This document shows, one piece after another, positions 51,000 through 59,412 of a DNA stretch of 64,000 nt. The DNA comes from an uncultured Chitinophagaceae bacterium (lineage in GTDB: Bacteria > Bacteroidota > Bacteroidia > Chitinophagales > Chitinophagaceae), in contig CAKZFX010000011.1 of the NCBI GenBank assembly GCA_936908745.1, positions 248,001-312,000 on the forward strand, given 5' to 3'. The translations under genes were made by a program, and so were the position numbers. The notes beneath the pieces were generated by a model. The model saw only the letters and a program-made list of their open reading frames with translations. It did no database searches and had not been told where the DNA came from. How positions within the stretch are numbered: the stretch's first letter is position 1; each line of letters begins with the position of its first letter.

Positions 51000-51881
51000 T
51001 TAATTCCTCTTATCCAGTCCCCAGGTCAGCTTATTCTGGAGGGTTTGCAGGAAGTTATTTTCGCTGAGGCGAAGCAGGTTGATGGAAAAAGCTTCCTTGC
51101 GGACGGCCAGTTGCACATTTTTGCCAACGATTTCGCGGCGGGAGTCCAAAGCGCAGATAATATTCTCCGACCGGCTTTCTATTTCAAAAGAGATAATATT
51201 ATTATCAGGCACCACGATCGGGCGAACATTGAGGTTATGCGGCGCCACCGGTGTAATCACAAAACTTCCCGACTCCGGGAAAACAACAGGACCGCCACAA
51301 CTCAGTGAGTAGCCCGTAGAACCGGTTGGTGTGGCCACGATCAAACCATCGGCCCAATAGGTATTTAAAAATTCGCCATTGAGATACGTATGTATTTTGA
51401 TCATCGGTGCTGTATCTCGTTTATGCACCGAAAATTCATTGAGTGCATAGGGTGTATTGCCAAACAGCGGCAGATCAGCATCCACATGGATCATGGTCCG
51501 TTTATCTATGACATAAGTACGGTTGGCCAATGCTTTCACCGCACCACGCACTGCTTCGCGGTTGATACTGGCCAAAAAACCCAGGCGGCCAAAGTTGATC
51601 CCCATGATAGAGATCTTTTTATTTCTTACCAATGTAACCGTATCAAGCAAGGTACCATCACCACCCAGGCTGATGATAAATTCAACGTCTTTGTCAAGGT
51701 CTTCGGAAAGAGCAAATGTTGCGATATCTGCTGGCAGGTTGATAATCTCTTTTACCTGCTCATAGTAGGCAAGATGAATAACGGGTTCGATACCGGCTTT
51801 ATACAGCTCGTCAAAAAACAACTGCACATCTCCCTGCTGTTCTTCTTCAAATACCCGGCTATAAATGGCAACTTTTGTCAT
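51000..51881 (-). CDS. nadK: NAD kinase
   Basis: 293 residues from the ATG at 51881. Diagnostic GGDGTLLD motif, NFGRLGFLA, the NE/D motif region ALNEFSVHKRD and TGSTGYSLSCGGPVVFP. It phosphorylates NAD to NADP. It starts 1 bp after the stop of the BamA-like gene, so both are in one operon with the CBS protein gene. Confidence 0.95.
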   Translation of the reverse strand: MTKVAIYSRVFEEEQQGDVQLFFDELYKAGIEPVIHLAYYEQVKEIINLPADIATFALSEDLDKDVEFIISLGGDGTLLDTVTLVRNKKISIMGINFGRLGFLASINREAVRGAVKALANRTYVIDKRTMIHVDADLPLFGNTPYALNEFSVHKRDTAPMIKIHTYLNGEFLNTYWADGLIVATPTGSTGYSLSCGGPVVFPESGSFVITPVAPHNLNVRPIVVPDNNIISFEIESRSENIICALDSRREIVGKNVQLAVRKEAFSINLLRLSENNFLQTLQNKLTWGLDKRN

Positions 51882-51882
51882 G

Positions 51883-53343
51883 TCAGAAAATAGACTTACG
51901 ATGTAAAAATAAACCGTTTTCACCCAGTTGGTTAAATGTCCACTCCAGTTTCAGGGTAAAATCATACGAAGTAAGAATGTCAATACCTATACCACTGGAA
52001 TACAACATACGGTTGGAAAGCCTGTTATCACCCGGCTGCGGGTTGTGAACATAACCTGCATTGGCAAACACTTTGGCAAAAAAACGAAACGGTATCCGTT
52101 CCGGTATCTGCCTGTTTTTGCCCGGCGATTTCACACTGAATTTTAAAAACTCCCGGGTAAAGGTTGTTTTTACAAAGCCACCGGCCACACCATCCACCAC
52201 GTAGTATTCATACCCCTGCATAAACGCATCGCCATAACCAAGGAAACGCTGGTTAAAATAAGGTTGTTTAAACGGCGCTTTGATCGTACCGTAAGCCAGC
52301 ACGTTCAGGAATGATTTTTTACCTGTATGCCAGCTTCCTGTTCCTTTGGCCGTCAGGTACCAGAGGTTGAGCACATCAGTAAATCCTTTTTTACCAACCG
52401 AAATTTCGGCTGCATAACCTTTAGTGGGATACGGAATATAATCAAGGTTATAATAACTCATATTGTAAAACACTTCGGGATATTGAATCCGCTTGCGATC
52501 ACCTTTAAAGTAGTTAGGATTTAATTTATAAATCGTGTCCTCTATTTCTTCCGACGTATACGCAATACCAAAACTGTGACGTGTATAGATCGCTTTACGA
52601 TAGGTCAGGCCCACGCTGGCATTGAAGAATTTTCGTAAATGAATATTCTCATCTTTCAAAAAAGCCTGCTTATCATTGATGGTATTATAGTTTACCTCTT
52701 TGTTGCCACCTATCGCAAAAGAAGAAGACAGACCCCATTTCATTTTCTTGTCAATATACTGGCGGCTGTAGCTAAAGGATAGCTGTTTGGTATAGCCCTG
52801 CATCAGCCACATCCGCAGTTTATCACCACGGCCGCCGATATTATTGTGCAATAGTTTAAGACCGTAATTGACCCGGCTGAGGCTGGCGCCTTTTTCAAAA
52901 AGCCATTGGTTGAGGTTGCGGTCCACGGGTTTGAAATAAGGAACAGGAAATATATACCAGCGTTCACGCACATCGATCAGCACATCCATATTGTAGCCAT
53001 CAGTTTTATCCATGGCTACCACCACATCAACAAATAAAGAGGTATTGAGCAGTTGCCGTTTGCCTTCTTCAAATTCTTTTACAAGATCAGATAACTCATA
53101 CATCTCTCCTTTTTTAAAAGGCAGTTCCCGCAGAATTACTTTTTCTTTTGTTTTTTTATTGCCGGTAACGCGGATGTTGCTGATAGTATACAATTGCATC
53201 GGGGCCAGGGGGTCATCCTGCACGATCATCGTTTGTCGTAGTGAATCGGTATTAAGCGTAGGTTGTGCTGCCAGTTGCTGACCTGCCACGCAGAGAAGAA
53301 AGAGAAGAAAATAATATTGTCGTGGTTTTTTCGGCATATTCAT
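51883..53343 (-). CDS. POTRA-domain outer-membrane barrel protein, BamA/TamA-like
   Basis: 486 residues, signal peptide to about 26. One POTRA domain (YTISNIRVTGNKKTKEKVILRELPFKKGEMYELSDLVKEFEEGKRQLLNTSLFVDV, about 50-130) is followed by a surface-antigen barrel of about 340 residues ending in FTLKLEWTFNQLGENGLFLHRKSIF. Much smaller than BamA, so a two-partner-secretion or TamA-type relative; function unknown. It lies between the CBS protein gene and nadK, with 1 bp to nadK. Confidence 0.85.
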   Translation of the reverse strand: MNMPKKPRQYYFLLFLLCVAGQQLAAQPTLNTDSLRQTMIVQDDPLAPMQLYTISNIRVTGNKKTKEKVILRELPFKKGEMYELSDLVKEFEEGKRQLLNTSLFVDVVVAMDKTDGYNMDVLIDVRERWYIFPVPYFKPVDRNLNQWLFEKGASLSRVNYGLKLLHNNIGGRGDKLRMWLMQGYTKQLSFSYSRQYIDKKMKWGLSSSFAIGGNKEVNYNTINDKQAFLKDENIHLRKFFNASVGLTYRKAIYTRHSFGIAYTSEEIEDTIYKLNPNYFKGDRKRIQYPEVFYNMSYYNLDYIPYPTKGYAAEISVGKKGFTDVLNLWYLTAKGTGSWHTGKKSFLNVLAYGTIKAPFKQPYFNQRFLGYGDAFMQGYEYYVVDGVAGGFVKTTFTREFLKFSVKSPGKNRQIPERIPFRFFAKVFANAGYVHNPQPGDNRLSNRMLYSSGIGIDILTSYDFTLKLEWTFNQLGENGLFLHRKSIF

Positions 53344-53414
53344 CAGCTACGCTTCGGAAGGTATCTAAATTAGCTGGTTTTTCTAAGAGAATCGTCTTTA
53401 ATGCCGGGAAACTG

Positions 53415-54077
53415 TCAGATCTTAAGGTAATTCATCAGGTTGTCGTAGTTATTCCGGAGCTCGTTTACATATAATTCTTCTCCGAAATAGTGTTTTACAT
53501 TGTATTCGTAGCGCTGAAAAGTAGCCACCACATCCGCTACATCAGGCTTATTGATACGGATGGTTACCTGCATCAATCCTGTTTGCGGATCATTGGTTGT
53601 ATTTAATTGCGTGATCTGTGCATCATTTGATTCAATGATCTTACTGATCTCGTTAAAAGAGTATTGGTTGCTTTCCATTTCCAGCACGATCAGGCCACCC
53701 GGCTCTTTCAGGCTCATAAATTCAGCCGCATTGCGCAAAAGGTTCGTATAGGTCACCGTTCCTGTCAGTTCATTCTCTTCACTTACCACCGGCACAACAC
53801 TCAGGCCATTTTCAGCAGCCACCTGTACGGCTTTCAGAAAATGCTCATCTTCCTTAACTGATTCGCTGGAAAAAGATTGTTGCAATGTTGCCAGGTCAGC
53901 ATGATCGTTGTCGGCTTGCAACAGGTCGTCCTCGCTGATAATACCAATGAATTTTTCACCGTCTGTTATCGGCAGGTGCGTTACCTGGTTATCATTCATG
54001 AGTTGAAGGGCCTGGTACACTTTGTCATGAAGGTGCAGGTAAGGTAAAGTCTGAGATTGTAGTTCCCTCGTTAACAT
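53415..54077 (-). CDS. CBS-domain protein with C-terminal ACT-like domain
   Basis: 220 residues. Two CBS motifs (about 8-60 and 70-125; HLPITDGEKFIGIISEDDLLQ and SVVPVVSEENELTGTVTYTNLL), then an ACT-like regulatory domain (IVLEMESNQYSFNEISKIIESNDAQI). CBS pairs bind adenine nucleotides. The gene often precedes nadK in Bacteroidota, suggesting nucleotide sensing tied to NAD metabolism, but the target is unknown. Confidence 0.88.
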   Translation of the reverse strand: MLTRELQSQTLPYLHLHDKVYQALQLMNDNQVTHLPITDGEKFIGIISEDDLLQADNDHADLATLQQSFSSESVKEDEHFLKAVQVAAENGLSVVPVVSEENELTGTVTYTNLLRNAAEFMSLKEPGGLIVLEMESNQYSFNEISKIIESNDAQITQLNTTNDPQTGLMQVTIRINKPDVADVVATFQRYEYNVKHYFGEELYVNELRNNYDNLMNYLKI

Positions 54078-54111
54078 GGTAGCGGCGTTGTTTGTTCTAA
54101 GACCTCAACAA

Positions 54112-54888
54112 TCAGTTAACTGTTGCAGGCGCGGTCAGCTTTTTCAAAAATTTATGAAGAATTGCGTTGAACTCTTCAGGAACTTCCATCATGGGGGCAT
54201 GACCACACTTGTCAATAAAATGTAATTCACTGTTTGGAATCAGTTTATTGAACTCACGGGCCACAAATGGAGGCGTAACATTGTCATTATTACCCCAAAC
54301 AAGCAGCGTTGGTTGTTTGATCTGGCTTAGCTCTTCGCCAAGGTTGTTGCGGATAGCACTTTTGGCAAGAGCGATGATTTTGATCGCTTTCAGCCTGTTA
54401 TTCGTGATGCTATACACTTCATCCACCAGTTCTTTAGTAGCTATATTAGGATCGTAGAAAGTCAGTTCTGTTTTTTTCTTAATGTATTCATAATCGCCTC
54501 TTTTGGGGTAACTATCACCCATTCCGTTCTCAAAAAGACCGGAACTACCTGTTAAAATCAGCGATTTTATCCTTTCAGGGTGTTTTAATATGTGCACCAG
54601 TCCAACATGACCACCCAGGGAGTTGCCTAATAAATGAACACCATTAAGGTCTTTTGCTTCGAGGAATTTATGAACAAATTTGGCCAGGCCGCCTACAGAG
54701 GTATGCAGGATATCCATTTCCAGCAAAGGCAGCATCGGAACAATGACACGGTTGTGCTGGCGGAAATATTCGATCAGGCTTTTGAAGTTGCTTAATGCAC
54801 CAAAAAGGCCATGCAGAAGCACCAACGGCTCACCGTTTCCTTCTTCAATGTATTTGAACTTATCCTGTTGTTTGATTTCGTAATCCAT
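54112..54888 (-). CDS. Alpha/beta hydrolase
   Basis: 258 residues from the second ATG (54888). Catalytic triad: nucleophile Ser in GNSLGGHVG, acid in the strand LLVWGNNDNVTP, and His in DKCGHAPMMEVPEEF. HGLFGALSNF is the oxyanion-hole motif. The fold covers esterases, lipases and thioesterases; substrate unknown. Upstream 180 bp (54895-55075) is AT-rich with a weak hairpin AGCGGTA/TACCGCT and no gene. Confidence 0.9.
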   Translation of the reverse strand: MDYEIKQQDKFKYIEEGNGEPLVLLHGLFGALSNFKSLIEYFRQHNRVIVPMLPLLEMDILHTSVGGLAKFVHKFLEAKDLNGVHLLGNSLGGHVGLVHILKHPERIKSLILTGSSGLFENGMGDSYPKRGDYEYIKKKTELTFYDPNIATKELVDEVYSITNNRLKAIKIIALAKSAIRNNLGEELSQIKQPTLLVWGNNDNVTPPFVAREFNKLIPNSELHFIDKCGHAPMMEVPEEFNAILHKFLKKLTAPATVN

Positions 54889-55075
54889 GGGCAATCAATG
54901 GTATGCTCTGCTGTTGCTAAAATAAACGATTTGCTGCAATAATGAGCGGTAAAGTATATAATATATAACAGAATACCGCTTTGCGCAAATATAGGGGCAT
55001 CGCTCTTGTTTAAAAAAGATGTTTTAATTAATTGTTCGCTGTTGAAAAGAGCGCAGGAAACAGCAAGGGACTATT

Positions 55076-55621
55076 TTATTTTGCCGGCGGAATATCGTTG
55101 GATAAATTTCCAAAGAAATCCTGTAGTTCCGCAAACATGCCTTTGAACCAGGGAACAATGGTACCTAACGCCTCAATCGCTTTAGGCCCCCATGGTTGTA
55201 TAAACGAATAAGTGACCGATTTGTTAATTGTTTCGGGTTTTATCACACCCACTTGTTCTGCATAAAAAATAAGGATGCTGAACACGGTTGTATAAATAGC
55301 GGCATATAAAATAATTCCGCCGATTTTATTGAGCCAGCCCAACAACGCTATTTCAATTGTTTTTTCCAGCGCATTCGCTCCCCAGCGCACCAGCAGCACC
55401 ACGATGATAAATACAGCGGCGAAAGAAATGATCGGCAACCACTGATCAGAAATGTTGACAGCATCGCCGATATAACCCGCTACCACTGTCGACAGTTTCA
55501 TAGCAGCCGCCAGGCCAATAATAACAGACAGGAAAGAAAAGATACCAATGATCAGGCCGCGTTGAAATCCTTTGAACACAGCAAGGATAAGCAGGACAAC
55601 ATAGATGAGGTCGATGATCAT
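55076..55621 (-). CDS. CvpA-family membrane protein
   Basis: 181 residues from the ATG at 55621 (MIIDLIYVVLLILAVFKGFQRG), with four hydrophobic helices (about 3-20, 26-44, 60-80 and 99-119). The family is named after the colicin V production protein; GFQRGLIIGIFSFL is its signature. Role in bacteria is not settled, linked to membrane homeostasis. The 5' leader is a heptamer array. Confidence 0.88.
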   Translation of the reverse strand: MIIDLIYVVLLILAVFKGFQRGLIIGIFSFLSVIIGLAAAMKLSTVVAGYIGDAVNISDQWLPIISFAAVFIIVVLLVRWGANALEKTIEIALLGWLNKIGGIILYAAIYTTVFSILIFYAEQVGVIKPETINKSVTYSFIQPWGPKAIEALGTIVPWFKGMFAELQDFFGNLSNDIPPAK

Positions 55622-55627
55622 AGTCGG

Positions 55628-55720
55628 GAATGGTGAATAGTGAATGGTCAATTATCAAATAGCAAACGTTGGTCTAAGCAAAATATTTCACCATTGACCA
55701 TTCACGACTCACTATTTGCT
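55628..55720. repeat. Inverted pair of heptamer arrays between cvpA and yqeY
   Basis: 55628-55662: five units of GAATGGT type. 55686-55720: five units of ATTCACG type, the complementary word. The right array enters the yqeY stop codon and last codons (55712 on). Confidence 0.85.
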
Positions 55721-56164
55721 TAACAGTTCTTTTACCAATGCAGAGATGGTTTTGCCATCGGCTTTGCCCGCCAGTTGCTTGGTAGCCACGCCCATTACTT
55801 TGCCCATATCCGCAGGAGAGCTTGCGCCCGTAGAGGCAATGATTGTTTCCAGTTCCGCTTTCACTTCTTCCGGCGTCAATTGCTTTGGCAGGAATTTTTC
55901 GATCACTGCAATTTCCTGTTGTTCTTTTTCTGCCAGGTCTGCACGGCCTTGTTGTGTAAAAATCTCTAATGAATCTTTACGTGACTTCACCAGCTTTTGT
56001 AATAGCTTTTGTTCATCGTCTTCTGTCAGGTCGCCTTTGGCGCCTTCGGATGTTTTGGCCAGCAGGATCGCTGCCTTTATGGCACGTAAACTGCGCAACG
56101 CCGCTTCATCTTTTGCCAGCATCGCCGCTTTCAGATCGGTCATTATTTTCTGCTCGAGGCTCAT
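55712..56164 (-). CDS. GatB/YqeY-domain protein
   Basis: 150 residues, all helical. The family pattern is clear: SLEQKIMTDLKAAMLAKDEAALRSLRAIKAAIL and EKQQEIAVIEKFLPKQLTPEEVKAELETIIASTG, ending KADGKTISALVKELLSK. The domain is related to the tRNA-binding tail of GatB; standalone YqeY is thought to be tRNA-linked, function unproven. Its final codons come from a heptamer array. Confidence 0.93.
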   Translation of the reverse strand: MSLEQKIMTDLKAAMLAKDEAALRSLRAIKAAILLAKTSEGAKGDLTEDDEQKLLQKLVKSRKDSLEIFTQQGRADLAEKEQQEIAVIEKFLPKQLTPEEVKAELETIIASTGASSPADMGKVMGVATKQLAGKADGKTISALVKELLSK

Positions 56165-56200
56165 AATATATTTCTTAAAATGATAGAATATTTTTACTGT

Positions 56201-56272
56201 GTTTGAAGTTTAAAGTCTAAGGTTTTAAGTTACGACTTAGTGAACCTTCAACTTTAAACCCTAAACCTTTCC
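56201..56272. repeat. Inverted heptamer arrays ending at the gldC stop codon
   Basis: 56201-56235: five GTTTAAA-type units. 56245-56272: four CCTTCAA-type units, the complementary word, ending directly at the gldC stop (56273-56275). Same word as 34692. Confidence 0.87.
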
Positions 56273-56620
56273 CTATGCCTTATTCTCTTTTAACTGCTTT
56301 TCCCTGAATTTTTCATAGAAATCGTGGGCAAATTTTTTCATTTCGCCTGTCATTTCATGATGGTTCGTTGCTCTGCCATACGTATCGGCCATCGTCATCA
56401 TGGTCTGGTAAAAAAAGTCGGCCATTTCATCCACCATCATATCTTTTGTCCACAGGTCGATGCGCAGGGCTGTTTTTTCAGCGCCATCCCAGAAAGATAA
56501 CATAAATGCTTTTGCTTTTTGTGCATTATCTGCCGACGTATCGGAAGCACTCCATTCGATGCTGTCAGGAATCCTGTTTTCATCCATGGTTACACCGATC
56601 GTAATTGTTGATTTGTTCAT
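56273..56620 (-). CDS. gldC: Gliding motility protein GldC
   Basis: 115 residues from the ATG at 56620, close to Flavobacterium GldC in length. Signature segments NKSTITIGVTMDENRIPDSIEWSASD and KAKAFMLSFWDGAEKTALRIDLWTKDMMVDEMADFFYQTM are those of the family. GldC is a soluble protein that improves gliding efficiency. The in-frame ATG at 56641 lies inside the exact -7 box (56639-56646), fixing the start. Probably co-transcribed with nothing; flanked by a glycosyltransferase gene and yqeY. Confidence 0.92.
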   Translation of the reverse strand: MNKSTITIGVTMDENRIPDSIEWSASDTSADNAQKAKAFMLSFWDGAEKTALRIDLWTKDMMVDEMADFFYQTMMTMADTYGRATNHHEMTGEMKKFAHDFYEKFREKQLKENKA

Positions 56621-56638
56621 ATTGTAGTTGTAAAGTGG

Positions 56639-56646
56639 CAAAGTTA
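56639..56646 (-). promoter_or_regulatory. -7 box of gldC
   Basis: Minus-strand TAACTTTG, exact TAnnTTTG, 18 nt before the gldC start. Confidence 0.65.
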
Positions 56647-56653
56647 AATTAAA

Positions 56654-57748
56654 TCAGCCGACTGCATTTTGAATTAAATACTCAAATTGCCGGGCAGCGT
56701 TTTTCCAGTCGGCACTGGCCGTTATTTGCAGGCCGGTGCTGCTTAATTGCTGTTGCAGGGTTTCGTCTTTATACAACAGCATCATTTTGTCGGCAATGCT
56801 TTCATGACCGGCAGTGGCACTGTACAATGCGTTTTCGCTGGTTATTTCTTTTATGAATGCTGACGACAGGCTGATAACCGGTGTGCCGCTTTTCATCGCA
56901 TTCAGCAGTTGCAATCCCATTGTGTGCTCCGTATTGGCTGATAACAATGCAAAGGCGCTGGCTGTCAGTTTTTGCAATTCCGTTTCCGGCAAATTTTCCA
57001 GCAGCAATACATCTTCTTTGTATTTGTAAGCGTTTAACTTGTCCGGGAAGTTTTTGTACGTATCGGCCACGTTGCCTGCCAATACCATTTTCATGCTGCT
57101 TTTTTGCCGCTTTTTAAAAAACGAAAAAGCCTTTAGCAGCAAAACGATATTGCTTTCTTCATGGATGGTGCCGGTATGAATAAAATATTCTTTGCCTTCT
57201 GTGTATTGTTCTTTTACCGCTTGCTTTTCCTCAAAAGAGAAAGGTTTGAATCCTTCTTCCACGCCGGGGCTGATCACTTCGGTTTTTGTTTCCGCAATAC
57301 CATATTCAGTAGCTATATAATTTTTACTGGCAGCAGAAGAGGTTATCAACTGTTTTGCATTCTTCAATGCGCTGATTGTTTTCTTAGATAAGGGCTCAGG
57401 GTCTTCCGCGTTGGTATTAATAAACAGCAGTTGCGGAACAGTGTTGCGTACAGCAAAATGCGGATCGCAGCAGATCAATAAATCTGCTTTATTTTTTTTT
57501 AAGATACTTATCGTTTTCCGGTTGTTTAAAAAACGTTGCCAGCCCGAAGCCGAATGAATGTTCCGGGATAAGATTAGTTTGACATTAGAGGATGCCGGCA
57601 ATTGCGTTGCCGCTGCTTCATCTGCAAGAATAACAAACGAATGTTCCTGCAGGCGTTCGATGACACGACTAAGCAACTGCATCGTATAATAACGATACTC
57701 TTCTGTAACAACAGCAGGTAAAAAACAGGCATTGATGATTATGCGCAT
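56654..57748 (-). CDS. Glycosyltransferase (GT4-like)
   Basis: 364 residues from the ATG at 57748. Two Rossmann-like domains. The C-terminal half has GTIHEESNIVLLLKAF and VLAGNVADTYKNFPDKL, and NTEHTMGLQLLNAMKSGTPVISLSSAFIKEITSENALY, the NDP-sugar-binding region of GT-B retaining enzymes. The usual E(x)7E is reduced (HTMGLQLLNAMKSG), so activity may differ. Acceptor unknown, likely cell-surface glycan. An exact -7 box (TAACTTTG, minus strand, 57765-57758) lies 9 nt upstream. Confidence 0.85.
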   Translation of the reverse strand: MRIIINACFLPAVVTEEYRYYTMQLLSRVIERLQEHSFVILADEAAATQLPASSNVKLILSRNIHSASGWQRFLNNRKTISILKKNKADLLICCDPHFAVRNTVPQLLFINTNAEDPEPLSKKTISALKNAKQLITSSAASKNYIATEYGIAETKTEVISPGVEEGFKPFSFEEKQAVKEQYTEGKEYFIHTGTIHEESNIVLLLKAFSFFKKRQKSSMKMVLAGNVADTYKNFPDKLNAYKYKEDVLLLENLPETELQKLTASAFALLSANTEHTMGLQLLNAMKSGTPVISLSSAFIKEITSENALYSATAGHESIADKMMLLYKDETLQQQLSSTGLQITASADWKNAARQFEYLIQNAVG

Positions 57749-57757
57749 AACAGGCTG

Positions 57758-57765
57758 CAAAGTTA
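57758..57765 (-). promoter_or_regulatory. -7 box of the glycosyltransferase gene
   Basis: Minus-strand TAACTTTG, exact TAnnTTTG; the upstream in-frame ATG at 57760 lies within it. The rest of 57766-58018 holds only the promoter of the next gene. Confidence 0.65.
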
Positions 57766-57982
57766 ACAGCTCATTGCATAGTTTGGTTCGTAAATTAACC
57801 TGTCCTAAAACCGTGAGCGGCCTTTGATCTACTTTCTTTACTTATTATTTCTACTACCCGTTTCCTGTTTTTTCTGCATGCCTGTATTGTGTAAAGCAGC
57901 AAGCATATTTTCTGTGGATATTCATTAAATACCAATTTCAAAATCGGGAGTTAATACAATTGATTGGCGTATGCGTTCGGTT

Positions 57983-57990
57983 TACTTTTA
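57983..57990 (+). promoter_or_regulatory. -7 box of the T9SS cargo gene
   Basis: TACTTTTA, one base from consensus, with TTG at 57960-57962, 20 nt upstream as a possible -33 element; 28 nt to the ATG. Confidence 0.5.
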
Positions 57991-58018
57991 GGGTGTGAAG
58001 TAACCAAAACTGTGTCCT

Positions 58019-59209
58019 ATGAAATACCTCTACACCCCCGTACTTTTTCTATCATTTATAACCGTGACTTTATTTTTTCATACAAAACTGGCTGCGCAAA
58101 CATGTCCCAACAGCGGACCTCCCGGCTCTGTGGCGTATGATACAACGATTGCTTTTCCAACCGGAACAACATCTATACCCGTAAAATTTCCGCAGTTTGA
58201 TCCGCAACAAGGGTTGATGGTAACCTGTGTTCGTTTATGTGTAACGATCACCGGTGTGATTGATTCACTGGCGATGCAGAATTTTGCATCCACGCCACAA
58301 ACGGGCACGTTTAATTATATACGTAATGACCAGATCACGGGACCTGGTTTTTCAACCCCGTTATCCAATAGTGTCAACCTTAGTTATGGCCCTTTTGGTT
58401 TGACAGCGTATGATGGCATACCCGGCGCAGGAACAGATTTTCATAGCATGGCGCATGATACAATTTTGAACCAGCAGCTATGCCGCACGCTGAGTGATTC
58501 CATTGCGATCGTTCCTTTTTATGGAACAGACAGTGTAACCTATAACTATGACATAAGTGTTTCTACTGCTGCGGCAATTACTGGCGGAAGTAGTAGTGCA
58601 TTAGTATTAACTTCGGCACTGGTAAACTTTCGCTTTCAATATTGTACCTGTCCTGCGTTTACGTTGCCAGGTAATATTTACAATTTTGATGTGGAAAGAG
58701 TGGATGGAAAAAAAGTGATGCTGAGCTGGAAAGAATTTGCTTCGGATGACCATTATCATTACGAAATTGAGATGAGTCAGAATGGCGACGCTTTTTCAAC
58801 CATCGGAACGGTTGCAAAAAACAGCAACGGAAATTTAGGTTATACTTATTTATATGACCTGCCTTCGGATGGCCGGTATTTTTTCAGGATCAAACAGGTG
58901 GACACAAGGGGACGAGGTTTTATTTCGATGGTAAAATCAATAAATACGACCAGTGATGTGCCTGTCCGGTTTTCTTTATACCCAAATCCGTCAAATGGCA
59001 TTGTTGGTATCAAATTTGATAATATTTTGGCCGGCAAATATGTAGTTCTTATTCATAACGCACAGGGACAAACAATTGTGGAAAAAGAGATGGAGATGAG
59101 GGGAAACCCGTACCAACAGGTGGCGACCCTCCAGAAAGGTTTTTATTGGGTAAAAGTAACCGATGTTGCAACCCGTTTGTCCGCTGTCAATCAACTTTTA
59201 ATTAAATGA
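58019..59209 (+). CDS. T9SS cargo: choice-of-anchor E-like domain plus type A sorting domain
   Basis: 396 residues. Signal peptide 1-26 (ending LAA-QT). Residues ~30-210 match the choice-of-anchor E beta-sandwich pattern (TIAFPTGTTSIPVKFPQFDP, VTYNYDISVS). Residues ~220-305 are a fibronectin-III-like module (VMLSWKEFASDDHYHYEIEMSQNG, YFFRIKQVDTRG). The C-terminal ~78 residues, starting FSLYPNPSNGIVGIKF and ending NQLLIK, are the type A T9SS sorting domain. So it is exported by Sec, then moved by T9SS to the surface. It may be an adhesin or enzyme carrier; no catalytic motif. Confidence 0.9.
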   Translation: MKYLYTPVLFLSFITVTLFFHTKLAAQTCPNSGPPGSVAYDTTIAFPTGTTSIPVKFPQFDPQQGLMVTCVRLCVTITGVIDSLAMQNFASTPQTGTFNYIRNDQITGPGFSTPLSNSVNLSYGPFGLTAYDGIPGAGTDFHSMAHDTILNQQLCRTLSDSIAIVPFYGTDSVTYNYDISVSTAAAITGGSSSALVLTSALVNFRFQYCTCPAFTLPGNIYNFDVERVDGKKVMLSWKEFASDDHYHYEIEMSQNGDAFSTIGTVAKNSNGNLGYTYLYDLPSDGRYFFRIKQVDTRGRGFISMVKSINTTSDVPVRFSLYPNPSNGIVGIKFDNILAGKYVVLIHNAQGQTIVEKEMEMRGNPYQQVATLQKGFYWVKVTDVATRLSAVNQLLIK

Positions 59210-59240
59210 CCTCTTAGGTGGAAGAGGATGGTGGCTTGTA

Positions 59241-59272
59241 AAAGGGGCCTTGGTTCGGGGCCCCTTTCTTTT
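59241..59272 (+). terminator. First of two tandem terminators after the T9SS cargo gene
   Basis: AAAGGGGCC (59241-59249) pairs with GGCCCCTTT (59259-59267), followed by CTTTT. Confidence 0.9.
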
Positions 59273-59322
59273 AAACCTTTCCTGCCTATATATTTTCTTC
59301 AATTCAACCGATGAAAGACGTT

Positions 59323-59356
59323 AAACCGGGTGCTTTTCAGCCCCGGTTTCTTTATT
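59323..59356 (+). terminator. Second tandem terminator
   Basis: AAACCGGG (59323-59330) pairs with CCCGGTTT (59342-59349), followed by CTTTATTT. Only ~50 bp lies between the two, without an ORF. Confidence 0.8.
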
Positions 59357-59412
59357 TCAAGACTTTAACTACATTTGTCTTCTCCCAATTATAGATTACA
59401 CATTTTAATTAC

